Assembly: GCA_963377175.1 (NCBI GenBank)
Contig: CAUJNA010001524.1
Location: 413,592 to 477,591, forward strand
From: Effrenium voratum
Lineage: Eukaryota; Sar; Dinophyceae; Suessiales; Symbiodiniaceae
DNA: 64,000 bases
Direction: 5' to 3'
Every line of letters starts with the position of its first letter. The stretch's first letter is position 1. Positions 26,464 through 36,482 of this stretch are shown piece after piece. The position numbers were made by a program, and so were the translations under genes. The notes below the pieces were generated by a model. It was given only the letters and a program-made list of their open reading frames with translations. It was not told where the DNA came from and did not search any database.

Positions 26464-27900
26464 CTCTTCAAGCGTTTACAACCCGGGCGATCGGCTTTTA
26501 CTTTTCATGACTCAACCAAGTCAGTTGGCAGGGCAAGTCTCACACGTCACCAGAGCCAGCACCAAGGAGAGGCCAAGGCAATGCGCACACGGCCCACCTG
26601 CCATGCTCGCCCTGCCGAGCGCACAAGTCGAGCCTCACGGGCATGGGCTGAAGCGACCGCCGCCAGAGCCCAGCACCGAGGCACCGCCCAAGCACCAGAA
26701 GCAGAACCCAGGCAAGGAAGTGGGCCAACCAAAGGTGGCTTTAGAACTAATACATATAATAGATAAACACGTACATATATATATATATATAGATACATAG
26801 TTACATAGAGTTCTCACTCAGATCTCAGCCCCTGAAATGTTGCAAGAACCAGTCGTCTAAAGGTAGCGGCTTGCAGCTTGCTCGTGTAGATTTGTTAGCC
26901 CGCCCGTCAAGGCGTACCGAGCTTCAAAAGATCACAGCTTAGCCCCGGTTTTAGCAGCTTTAAGCCGCCGTGCAACTTCCAAACGAGGAACCGAGATCCA
27001 AGATTGCTCTGGTGTTGCCCAAACGCACGAGAGCGTTGCCCGCGCCACATCCACTCGTTGCGTCGCCTGGCAGGGGCGCGTTTACCTGATGCGCCGCACG
27101 CACTTGCGCCCACCCAGACAAAGAACGCAACTTGCGCAAAGAGCAGCGGACCTTGGCAATGCTACAATGAATAAACAGCTGCTTGTCCAGAGTGTTTCTA
27201 ACGCTTTCTAAGAATTCTTGCAAACGCGCAGGCACTCTCTGCCACGTGCCATATTAAACGAAGCTTAGCCGGCACCTCTCAAGGAGAAACATTTGATTGA
27301 AGCGGCAATCTACACTCGGGGCATGGCTTGTAATTTAGTTCTTTAAAGAACATACACATGTGTTGTTCTTTGTGTGGCTTGTTTTCAAAAGGAGAACTGC
27401 CGCCTCGAGACTTGTGAATGTCCGCCTCGAAAAATCTGGCGGCCCGGGGTTCAAAATCCGACCGTTCCAGGCGACTCTTCCAGCCCGCTGCCCCAGCTCC
27501 CGCGCCTTCGCGGCGAGGAGCCCACCGAGGGGGAGGGAGAAGATGGCAAAGGCGTGGCCGCCAAAACCGAGTTGGGATTTGAGCAAGATCAGAGACGTTT
27601 GCATCACTGAAATTTTAAGCCTTGGAAACTGAGCGGCGAAGAAAAAGAATAGTAAGATAATTACGCGCCGCCAACAGCAAGTAGACGATGCTGAAGTTCA
27701 GGCCGGGACCGGGCCTTCGCAATCCCTTCCCTGCCGCTGGTGAGTCAGCTCCTGAACGAGATCCTTGCCCAAAGCCAAGCAGCTTGCAGCTTTGGTTTCC
27801 AAGGGCCCCAGCCAAAGAACTTGATGTGACTTGTTGGAGCCCTTTATTCTTTGTTGGTTTTCGGTGAAAGTCGGAATTCTCCCACACCCCCCCTCCCAAA
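26464..27900. other. Mostly non-coding stretch
   Basis: A Pro/Gln-rich open frame at 26,531-26,730 (PPPEPSTEAPPKHQKQNPGK) follows GGCAG and could be an exon. A (TA)n tract lies at 26,771-26,795. Nothing else is recognised. Plus-strand ORFs at 27,360-27,632 lack motifs. Confidence 0.35.
26771..26795. repeat. (TA)n microsatellite
   Basis: ACATATATATATATATATAG run followed by ATACATAG. Similar AT tracts occur at about 43,944 and 47,644. Confidence 0.85.
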
Positions 27901-27917
27901 GTTGTGCTTCCATTTGC

Positions 27918-28090
27918 AGAAACCCTTTGCTTGCTCCAACAAAACCCGCTGAGGATTTGCTACTCCAACAACGGCGCGGAGGTGCTGCACGGCTTAGCAG
28001 ACAGGCGCGAGATGCCCATCGCGAACATTCGGTTCACCCAGGCGCATCTCAAAAAGCTGCGCCCTGTAGCTGGTTGGCCACACGCCCAGA
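27918..28090 (+). CDS. Exon-like island, unknown protein
   Basis: After CATTTGCAG, the frame ETLCLLQQNPLRICYSNNGA then EVLHGLADRREMPIANIRFT and QAHLKKLRPVAGWP reads as ordinary globular protein and is GC-rich. Family not recognised. It may belong to the NOV-like gene or another plus-strand gene. Confidence 0.4.
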
Positions 28091-28225
28091 GACAGTCTTT
28101 CAGACTTGGGGTGTTTGGCTACTTTGATTCTGGTGTTGCGTTGGGCTGTCGTTAGCTCATTGGTTGGAACAGCTTGCTTACACGGTTCTGATTAGTATTA
28201 TGTTGGTTCCCTTTGCAACACGCAG

Positions 28226-28400
28226 CCATCCTGCCGCAAGTTGGCGAGGCGACGGTGGGCTTGAAGTTCAGCCACGGCGTGCTCAAGGGCCGGCGCGTGG
28301 AGGAGGTCGCTGCTGAGTTGGCGCACGGAAGCCTTGTGGCGGTCGACCTGCCGATGGTGGTGGTCAAATTCAAGGATGCGTCTCTGACCACAGGGCCCAG
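28226..28400 (+). CDS. Exon-like island, unknown protein
   Basis: After ACACGCAG, the frame ILPQVGEATVGLKFSHGVLK then GRRVEEVAAELAHGSLVAVD and LPMVVVKFKDASLTTGPR is globular and beta-rich. Not recognised. Confidence 0.45.
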
Positions 28401-28854
28401 AGCGGAATGCTTGTTTGTTATGTTTGCGCTGTTGTGTTTTGTGGTTTGCTGTGTCCCTTGCGCCTTGCGTGACTTTCTTTCGTTCTGTATCATTGTGTTG
28501 TGTTGAGTCGTGTTGTTGATGCGCATTCTCCTGTTACTTGTTTGAAGTGTGCTCTTCTTGCTCTCCTGAACTATTTTAGTTTTGCTGTGACGCCTTGCTG
28601 TCTGCAGCGTCTTTTTGCCTTGATCTGTCATGTTTGATGGTCCGTTGCTTGCTTCCTTGCTTCCTTGCTTCCTTACTTGTTTTTGTGAGTTTTGTGGCTG
28701 TTCATTCACATTGCGACTGAACACGTCATTCTGATTGGCACGGCCTGCTGGCCTTGTGAGAAGAAGGCTGCCAATGCCGCCGTGACCTTGACAATTTGCC
28801 AGCAGAGTTTTCTCGCTTGCTCCCTCAGTTTGTTGGTTATGGTTGGTTCTGGTT

Positions 28855-29052
28855 GGTTGTGGATGGTTGTGGGTGGTTGTGGTTGGTTGGTTGGTTGGTT
28901 GGTTGGTTGGTTGGTTGGTTGGTTGGTTGGTTGGTTGGGTGGGTGGGTGGGTGGGTGGGTGGGTGGGTGGGTGGGGGTGGGTGGGTGGGTGGCGGGTGGG
29001 CGGGTGGGCGGGTGGGCGGGTGGGCGGGTGGGTGGGTGGGTGGGTAGGTGGG
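28855..29052. repeat. (GGTT)n to (GGGT)n to (GGGCGGGT)n array
   Basis: About 80 bp of TTGG repeats grade into TGGG repeats and then GGGCGGGT repeats. The G-runs of three at 2-4 nt spacing can form G-quadruplexes. Glycine/tryptophan (plus) and Pro/Thr (minus) ORFs here are repeat translations. Confidence 0.92.
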
Positions 29053-29309
29053 TTTTTTTGGAAACTTGGTCGGCTGTTTGTGTTGGTTTGCTTGTGTGTT
29101 TGGCTGATGCTTGTTCGTGGTGATCGTTGTTGTTGTTGTTGTTTGTTTTTTTTGGGGGGGTCTTTGTGCCGTTTATTGCGAGCGCATTGTTCGATGCGTT
29201 CTTTCCGCCCTTTTTCATTGATTGTTGTGTAGTGAAAATGTTCCTTTGTGTTGTTTGTTTTTGCGCGGTGCTGGTTTGATTTCGATTTTTGTTCGGTTAC
29301 ATTTCACAG

Positions 29310-29363
29310 TGGTTACTGAGCTTGCGGCGCAACGTGACCAGGCCCTCAGCTTTCTCGGGCCAG
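29310..29363 (+). CDS. Possible micro-exon
   Basis: Flanked by TTTCACAG and CCAG|GA. The 54-bp frame reads VTELAAQRDQALSFLGP, a short helix. It lies just left of the copia element. Confidence 0.3.
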
Positions 29364-29687
29364 GATCTAAACACAGGTGCTAAGCGACCTTGAACGGAGA
29401 CCAGGACTCTCAAACCCGACCATATTCAAATGAGCCATGTTGGTAGGGCCAGGTGGGTCTGAAAAGGCAAATGCGTGAGCAGGCCGGCGTACAGTTTCAA
29501 ACTGCTTTTGGCCACGCCTTTCTCTTGGTTTTGGCTTTGCGTCTCCCATTTTAAGGTGAACGGCTACTGGGCTGTGAGCTTCGCCGTGGGGAGCATGAGG
29601 GACTGGTGGGTTGGTGGGTGGAGGCAGGGTACTTTGAGGGATTCGGGAGTGACAATTCGCGGGTGGGGGGCGGGGGGTGAGACCCAC

Positions 29688-29971
29688 TGCCGGGGTGCCT
29701 ATCCCAGAAGAGAACTGGTATTCTGTGGTAGTAGAGGTCGTTGATTTGGTCCCTGCATCTATTCCGGAGAGAGTCCAATATGCCAATATGGAGGATTGGA
29801 GGATGGATTGTCCCTGGTGGCTTGTGTTGACTGTGAATCCTGTAAAGCGGTCTGCAAGCCTTTTTATCAATGTACCATGAGCCGAATGACTGTACAAATG
29901 ACTTGAAGGGCCTTGAGCCATCATGTCAGCGGAGTGTGTGAATAGGTCAATGTGCAACAAAAAGCAACACA
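29688..29971 (-). repeat. 3' LTR of the copia element
   Basis: Partner of 42247-42530. The three bases just outside the TG/CA boundary (CAC at 29685-29687 and 42244-42246) are also shared, so the exact edge could be three bases further left. Confidence 0.93.
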
Positions 29972-30188
29972 AAACAGACACAAATTTCTTTTGACCTTTC
30001 ACACCAAAGTGTATGATTGGCTTCTTGGCCTTACGTGCCGTAGCCATATTTGAAAGTGCCGTAGCCATGTATTGTTACAATGATTCATCCAATTTTGGTG
30101 CGGATGATTTGTCTTGTGAGCAAAATGGTAAACAGTCTGTACTGATTCTGTGAGATACCTAGATGTACCGAAAAGGTGATGCACAACG
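29972..30188 (-). other. Copia 3' untranslated region before the 3' LTR
   Basis: Non-coding. A weak purine tract (GAAAGGTCAAAAGAAA on the minus strand, about 29,984-29,999) could serve as polypurine tract but is 12 nt from the LTR. GCCGTAGCCAT occurs twice (30,037 and 30,058). Confidence 0.4.
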
Positions 30189-30725
30189 CTATGTACATGC
30201 GGGACGGATGTGAAAATATTGCTCTCTCACTGAATAGTCTTGTTGGCGGTGAGGATCAATCTGGTTGTAGTTCGTAGTGTCGATCGTGGGAGTCTTCTCA
30301 GTCGGTCGAATAAGTGCGAAAGGTGGCTGCTTCATCAAGTAATCAGCGGTACCACCGGCGGCTGCTGTCGGATTGACTGCCATAGTCTCCATAATCATTC
30401 CAGGTCCAGTCGCCATAGTCTTTCCATTGCTTGTACTCTTGCTGAGTCCAAGATTGCTTCTTCTTGAGGTGCTCCTTGGATCTCTCAAGTTGCGTTGCCT
30501 GGCGGCAGATCTACTGCGGATGTAGACCATGAGCGGACTGTGCGAGTCGGAATCTTGTGAGCCATTCATGAACATATCGTCGTTCACGTGCTTGAAGCGT
30601 TCCGCGGATGAGACCTGATAGTCGAAAATGGCAGACGTTGGATCGTTCCGCATGGCTTCCAGTTGTTCATCTCTCATGGCGTTCATCTCTTCCTTCCGAA
30701 AACATGCTGGATATTCCCCATCCAA
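30189..30725 (-). pseudogene. Terminal ORF of the copia element, frameshifted
   Basis: 178 codons: acidic MDGEYPACFRKEEMNAMRDE start, then Ser/Arg-rich. From about 30,480 to 30,340 another frame reads KEHLKKKQSWTQQEYKQWKD YGDWTWNDYGDYG, a Trp/Tyr/Gln-rich segment that looks more protein-like, so an indel at about 30,480 is likely. Several stops separate it from the accessory ORF. No family recognised. Confidence 0.4.
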
Positions 30726-30809
30726 ACACGAATGTCATCATCACATCTGGGAATGTTCGGTCATACCCTGATCCAGTCTTCATGTATAAGTGATGACGGA
30801 CAATGGATT

Positions 30810-33800
30810 TTAGGGTGCATGAAGATACTCCATTCTGTCCACGAGTGGCAGATTCTCCTTTTCATTCCACAATCTCTGATATTCCTTCATGAGGATATTC
30901 ATGAGACCTTTGGCCGGATTGAAGACGTGCTGGAGTCTGCTGTAGGTATTCGCGGATCTGTTGGCGTCTCCAGTGATCGCATCGCATTGGTACAATGTCA
31001 CGAGTGGCAGGATTTCGTTCTGAAGATCTTCCCGTGCTGCTCCATGGCTGATTGATGGATGAATGTGGAAAACTCCAATGGTAGCAAACGGGAGGTCTGC
31101 CCTCGCTACGTGGCGGCTGTCAAACTCGAGGAGTGATTTGTTGGATGATTTTGGGAGCATACCACGATACTCGTCACTCTGCTCGATGTGGAGAACGACA
31201 ATCTCTTTGTTGCGTCCGTGTCCTTGGACAGTGGTGCGTGGTGGCAATCTCGGTCCGATGTACTTCTTGGATTCAGTAAACATGGATGGTCCCGTAGTTG
31301 CCGGGCAGTCCGAGGTCGGAATGTCGTGTTCAGGATCAGTGCAATTTTCCTCGGTTCCGAAGAAACATCTGAACATCCCGAATGTGGTTCCCCAATTCTG
31401 ACTCTTTGTGGAAATGTGTCTTGCCAATAGTTCCACTCGTGCGGAAGGTCCGCCGCGGACAAAGCATGCAATTGGTCTGGATGACCATTGCTTGATAACG
31501 ATGCCCTTGTACCCGAATCGGATGAACGTCTTGATGAGTTCTCTGGATTTATCATCTTGAGGACTGAGGAATGCGTCTGCTTCATTGAGGCATAAGATGT
31601 GTGCGCTGTTCTGCATCATCATCTTCACGATTGGTCGGTCCTTCATCGCCATGTTGTACACCTCCCTGCCGTCCAGCTTTGGATTCCTAGTGAGGTTTCC
31701 ATGGTTCATAGTAAGCATGTTGATCGTCAGGGATGAGGTGAACTCATGCGTCTTGAGATGGTCCACAGAGGGACGGTCGGTCGGCTGCATCAGCGATCCC
31801 AGGATGTCGGCAAATGCTCGAATGACTTCTGGGTTGTCATGTGATCTAAGCTTCTTCAATCCCAGTGGAAGCTTAATCGGATATCCTGATACTGGCTGTG
31901 CCTTCCGGTACTCGTCCTGGCGGAAATAGAACTCTTCTTCTTCGAGGTTGACATCGGGATCAACGTGTGCCAATGAGGCTCTTTCGCATTCTGTCAATTT
32001 AGGATGAGCTGTTCTGGGATCCTTGTTGTACTTCTCCATGAAATGGAGGAAGTCCTTTTTGGTCTCCACAAGCTCTTCCTCGGCGTCCTTCTTGCTCATT
32101 TCTATTTTGAGGTAGTTCTCACGATTTGGATACTCCATGGTGACCTTTGGCTTGACGGATCTCTCCCCGGAGGGTTCCATGTTCTCCTCTTCAACCTCGT
32201 CCTGATCGGTGGAGTGCCGTCGCTTCTTGGTCTCTGTGGATGTATCTTTTTCAGACCTTTCCTTGTTTTGGTGGTCATTTTTCACATGTTTGAAGAAGGC
32301 ATCGGCGAACTCTTGGATCTTGCTGTTGTACATCTCAATGTCTTCACGACCGAGATTTTTCTTCATGATCCAACTGTTACTCATTATGACGGTTCCCTCG
32401 GAATCAAATGCTGTAACAATGTTCCTCGCCTCGATGGTTTGATCTGTCAATGCTGTTCGCTCTTCGGAGAGTCGGATGTCGTAGTCCTGGTCCTTGAGGA
32501 ATGCCAGGATCAACAAAGCATCTCTTCCTGTTGGCACATGTGTCAATGCGGCTTCTGACGCTTCGTCATCAAGGATAACGTCGTCGATGCATGCCATGTG
32601 GATGTGCACTCTCCCCGAAGGGTTCGACTGGGATCTCCCAGATTTCAGCCCGTGCTCCATGATGTTGATCAGGTTTTCTCCATATGTAGCATGGAGCATG
32701 AAAGTGATGGGCTTCTTCGCGAACGGCTTGATCTTTCTCTCTTCTTCAATGGATTGAGGTGCCGGCCTTCGCATTCTGGACTTTGCCTGAGCTGTGCCTT
32801 CGTCTTCATGGGGCGCGTCTGATCTTGACGGATGCGGACTTGGAGGAATGGATTCGGTTGGAAGGTCATAGTCCGGTTCCTCTTGGCGAGGCTCACTCTT
32901 CTGCTCGGAGTACAGGGGTCGTCCAAAAGATTGGAGATCGACTTGTCGTGTATGACCGCTGTTGCATCTCGCGTAGAACTCCATGTCGGGATCATTGAGG
33001 AATTCCTTGCCATTAGGCCGGAGTGCATCGCATGCGGATCTCGAGTTGAGATTGTCGATCCATCGATTTCTTGGAACAATGTCTCCCCTTGCCTTGCGGT
33101 CATTGTATGACCCGTCCACGGATGGATACACGAACGCAATCTCGAAACGTGCCTTCGAAAACATCCGGAAAACAATCTGCTCATTCTTTCAGAGGATGAG
33201 GTCGGTGATCTGTTTTGCCTTGGATGGATCCATGTTGAAGTATTTGCAAACCTGTTCAACATTCTGGACGGTCTTCTCGAGATCAATATGGCGGTTGTGA
33301 CATACCATCGGAATGATGTCGGTTCCGAAAACGTCTGGCTGAGCATTGGTATAGCAGCAAATGCTGTAGACCTTCTTGATGAAGTCCATGTATTGTTTCT
33401 CTGTGTGTTGGCCTTCACCTTGAAGTGTTGGCTTCCAGTAATCATTGAATCTGGCCTTCAACCAGAATACCTTGGCTCCATGTTGTCGTTCATGCTCAGG
33501 GATGAAGTGGAGTTCAGGGTTCGTCTCGAGGATGGTTGAGCACTCCTTGTAGTATTCGTACACGAAATTGAGGAATTTAGAATTCCCGAAAGGTCCTGAA
33601 TGTACGGATTCCCTCTGGAGGCGGATGTCCGTATCTCATCCATCTGGTACATGCCACCGGTCGTTGGATGTGAGAGTTGGCCGCATCGCTGGTCGCCTTG
33701 GAAGTGCAGGTCGGTCACCAGGATGATTGTCGGATTCTGTCTCCTCATCCAGGATGTTTCTTGGCGCTGGCTTAATCTTTGACGTAAGCCTCAGTGTTGG

Positions 33801-34217
33801 TGGTGGTGACTTAGGAACCAGTTTCGGATGTGGCATCGCCTGCGGCATTAGATTTCCTGCGGGAGGTTGCTCTTCGTCATCCAGGTCATCATCGTTGTCG
33901 GTATCTCGATCATAATCAACCTGCTCCATGTTGACATTATCTGGTTGTTGAGAGGCGGATGGATTCTCATCGACGACCTGCTCCATGGGGCAGTCGGATG
34001 TCTCATCTTCCTCATCACGAGCAGGGGATTCCTTCAAAGGAGATGCTCGTTTCTTCACCAGCGGCTTCGGCGAAGGAGCCGCAGTGCTGGATTGTCCAAA
34101 GATCATGTTGAGAATCGGCATGTCTTCGAGGTGATCAAGCATACACGATTGCAAAGGTCGGAATGGTTGTAAACCGAAAGTGGCTGCGGATGCAGACACA
34201 TATTTCTTGAGGTTCAA
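30810..34217 (-). pseudogene. Accessory 'env'-position ORF: Tpt1/KptA-like plus EEP nuclease-like
   Basis: One reading frame runs 34,217 to 30,810 (about 1,135 codons) with only two stops, TGA at 33,636-33,638 and TGA at 33,189-33,191. Part 1 (to 33,639) is acidic and Pro-rich. Part 2 (33,635-33,192) is helical (VYEYYKECSTILETNPELHF). Part 3 holds EFYARCNSGHTRQVDL and LHATYGENLINIMEHGLKSG then RVHIHMACIDD, resembling the 'IRA.QGHS', 'LYHGT...i...GL' and 'RxHVHf' motifs of RNA 2'-phosphotransferase (Tpt1/KptA). A charged linker follows. Part 4 has LTMNHGNLTR, ILCLNEADAF, VFHIHPSISHG and AITGDANRSANTYSR, matching N, E, H and GDxN motifs of the endonuclease/exonuclease/phosphatase fold. It is outside the usual copia gene set; function unknown. 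Confidence 0.6.
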
Positions 34218-34312
34218 AATGGGTCAAGTGCAAAAAACACGCATCACGGAATTGAGGAATTGAAAATGTGCAAAATGAAAAACTCATGCATCAGAATTCG
34301 TGGACATGCGGA

Positions 34313-34999
34313 TCATGCCCAGGTTCCCCAAGAAGCAAACATGGATTCTGCTATACCGACTCCTGCAAAGGCAACGATGTCGGGTCCGTGCTTCGAATTG
34401 TGTGCTAGCCACTCAACAAAAAATGCCTTGTTCTGCAACATAGTACGGAAGTGTGGATGTGCATCAACATTCAAGAGATTGCCAGTGAGGACGGCCTTGA
34501 TGAGCTCGTCTGCTTTAGCTGAATGCTTGGTCAGCAAATCTGCCAGGCAATCTTCACTCCGTACATGTGCAAGGTCATGCATCTGTCCACTGTTGCTTCC
34601 CTTTCTCAACATTTGGATCAAATGCATTGTCTCTTTCTGTTCCGGTTGATGTGTTGTGGATGCTGTGGTGACAAGATTATTCGCATCAGTGCGGATGTGT
34701 ACATCTGCGATTTCGCCTGTGATGTCTGACCAGAGACCGCGAAGAAATAATGCTGAACCGTAACAACGCATCAGTCCGTGCAATTCTGCAACAGTTGTGG
34801 ACATGGTTGTGGCGGTGATCTTGTGCGTCTCATCGTCGACCAATGAGCCTCTCGAGTTCGATGAGCCCTGGCGAAGATCTCTTTGTTCTGCAAGGAATTT
34901 AACATGCGCACGTTGGGATGACTTATCTTCATTGTTGCGATAGGATGCATCTGGATAACCAACTATGCGTGTCTTGCCACGAAGGGGCCAGAATCTCAT
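34313..34999 (-). CDS. Copia RNase H
   Basis: 228 codons. The reading extends upstream in frame as IEDVRAINKTVRTIKSIPLS, typical of the copia RT-RNase H link, with a TGA at 35,066-35,068 further upstream. Catalytic D/E/D/D are all visible: GYPDASYR, TVAELHGLMRC, IRTDANNLV and SEDCLADLLTKH. It ends at 34,313; in ordinary copia elements the coding capacity would end here. Confidence 0.85.
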   Translation of the reverse strand: MRFWPLRGKTRIVGYPDASYRNNEDKSSQRAHVKFLAEQRDLRQGSSNSRGSLVDDETHKITATTMSTTVAELHGLMRCYGSALFLRGLWSDITGEIADVHIRTDANNLVTTASTTHQPEQKETMHLIQMLRKGSNSGQMHDLAHVRSEDCLADLLTKHSAKADELIKAVLTGNLLNVDAHPHFRTMLQNKAFFVEWLAHNSKHGPDIVAFAGVGIAESMFASWGTWA

Positions 35000-35054
35000 A
35001 CTAAGCGGAATGCTTTTGATGGTTCTGACTGTCTTATTAATGGCGCGAACGTCC

Positions 35055-36482
35055 TCAATGGTCGGTCATGATGCCTTGGATGCACCTGGAGCATTGATAA
35101 CCAATGTGGAACTGCGTTCGCGATTGTAACCAATTGATCTGACCTAGGACACTTCTGTATGCAGTATGCATTTGTGGAGTAAGAGGCGTGTCGTCCTTCA
35201 GGTACTTGTCAAAAGTGATCTCCTGAAGTTCGTCAATGGCAACGTTCTGATGAACATTGATGTACCAGCCATGCTTGTCATCTTGCTTCCATTGGATGCG
35301 TTGTCCTACGAAGAGGCAATCATTTTTGTCTTCGGAACCAACTTGAAAATCTTTGCGAAGTCGTCCCATGATTTCCTTCTCGAACACATCATCACCCGTC
35401 ATAAGAAGATCATCAACATGAAGAGAAAGTGCTCCATGAACTTGTCGATTCTTGGCATTGTTACCGGAAACAGGATCCATAAGGTAATCAACTGCTCCTT
35501 CGAGATCGAAAGTATTGGATGACTTCTTTTCACTCACCAGCGCGGGCTTCGGAAGCTGCTTGCCGTAGTATACATATGTACAACGGTCTGCCCTGGTTGG
35601 CACCAGTCCGTAAGAACGGAGTGCCGAATCAAGGATGTTCCACCATCTGCGGGGTGCGTCATTTAGCCCGTAGGCAGGCTTCTTCATGCGCGCTCCAATG
35701 TGTTGTGGATATCCCATTTCAGGAGGGATCTGACAAATGATGTCACGAGTCTGATCGTATGCTTCGCCTTGGAGGAATGCTGTCTTCAAATCCATGTGAA
35801 ACAAATTCCAGCCCTTATTTGCGGCTGCTTGGATTGCAAGGCGAAAGCCACTCCTGGATGCAGCAGGACTATCTGTCTGCTGATCATTCTTCTGCTTGTC
35901 TTAAAAGCCCCGGAGGACCCAGCGAGCCTTGGTCTTCAGGAAGTTACCATCCTTGTCTCGCTTTAGGGTAAGGACCCAGCGACCAGTGACCCAGTTCCTG
36001 ACCTGAATCTTGCGTGTGTCGACCAAGTCGAACACTTCGTTATCAAGCCAAGATTTGCACTCAAGCTGCTTGGCTTCAAGGAGTTGCCTCTGATAAGCCT
36101 TTATTTCAGTGGCTGTCGCTTCCTTCCGCTTCTTGCCAATAAGTGCGGATGTGGATGAAGCCTTCAAGGATTCTTGCTTGGATGAGTACAAAACTAAGAG
36201 TGCACGGTTATCGTCGGTCATGTTCTTGCATAACTGGTCCACATGATTCTGATCTGTGTATTTCTGATGAGAGAATCCGCATCGGGGCGATGGGTTGGAG
36301 GTCCCTTTCACACGTCCAAGAAGGACAGAGTTTCCTTCAATATCTCTCGGAACCGTAAAGGATCCAGTGTTCGCACAGATCTTCTGCTCAGCTGTCATGT
36401 GACCAATGTGCTTCATCAAGAACGAGATCAGCTTGGTGATCATCGTAAGATCTGGTCCTCTGAGAGTCTTCTGATTCTCCAT
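35055..36482 (-). pseudogene. Copia reverse transcriptase (RVT_2), with nonsense codon
   Basis: Entry: ATEIKAYQRQLLEAKQLECK SWLDNEVF, then VTGRWVLTLKRDKDGNFLKT KARWVLRGF. An in-frame TAA at 35,901-35,903 interrupts, then DKQKNDQQTDSPAASRSGF and HMDLKTAFLQGEAYDQTRD. The catalytic box is LSLHVDDLLMTGDD, with His for the usual Tyr of YVDD. It ends SVLGQINWLQSRTQFHIGYQ CSR, where a frameshift (about 35,080) moves the frame into the RNase H reading. Family identity is clear; the copy is broken. Confidence 0.9.

Noticed and set aside
28855..29052. Telomeric repeat
   Set aside because: Units are TTGG, TGGG and GGGC rather than the TTTAGGG type expected in dinoflagellates, and the array is internal.
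28706..29218. Pro/Thr/Asn-rich minus-strand ORF
   Set aside because: Product of the GGTT/GGGT array read antisense.
30030..30070. Dinoflagellate spliced-leader relic (CCGTAGCCAT)
   Set aside because: Only the first ten bases match, twice, without the TTTTGGCTCAAG end, and on the strand opposite to the retroelement's coding strand.
33189..33638. TGA read as selenocysteine in the accessory ORF
   Set aside because: No selenoprotein context or SECIS-like element was recognised, and TAA also interrupts the same element; simple C-to-T nonsense is more economical.
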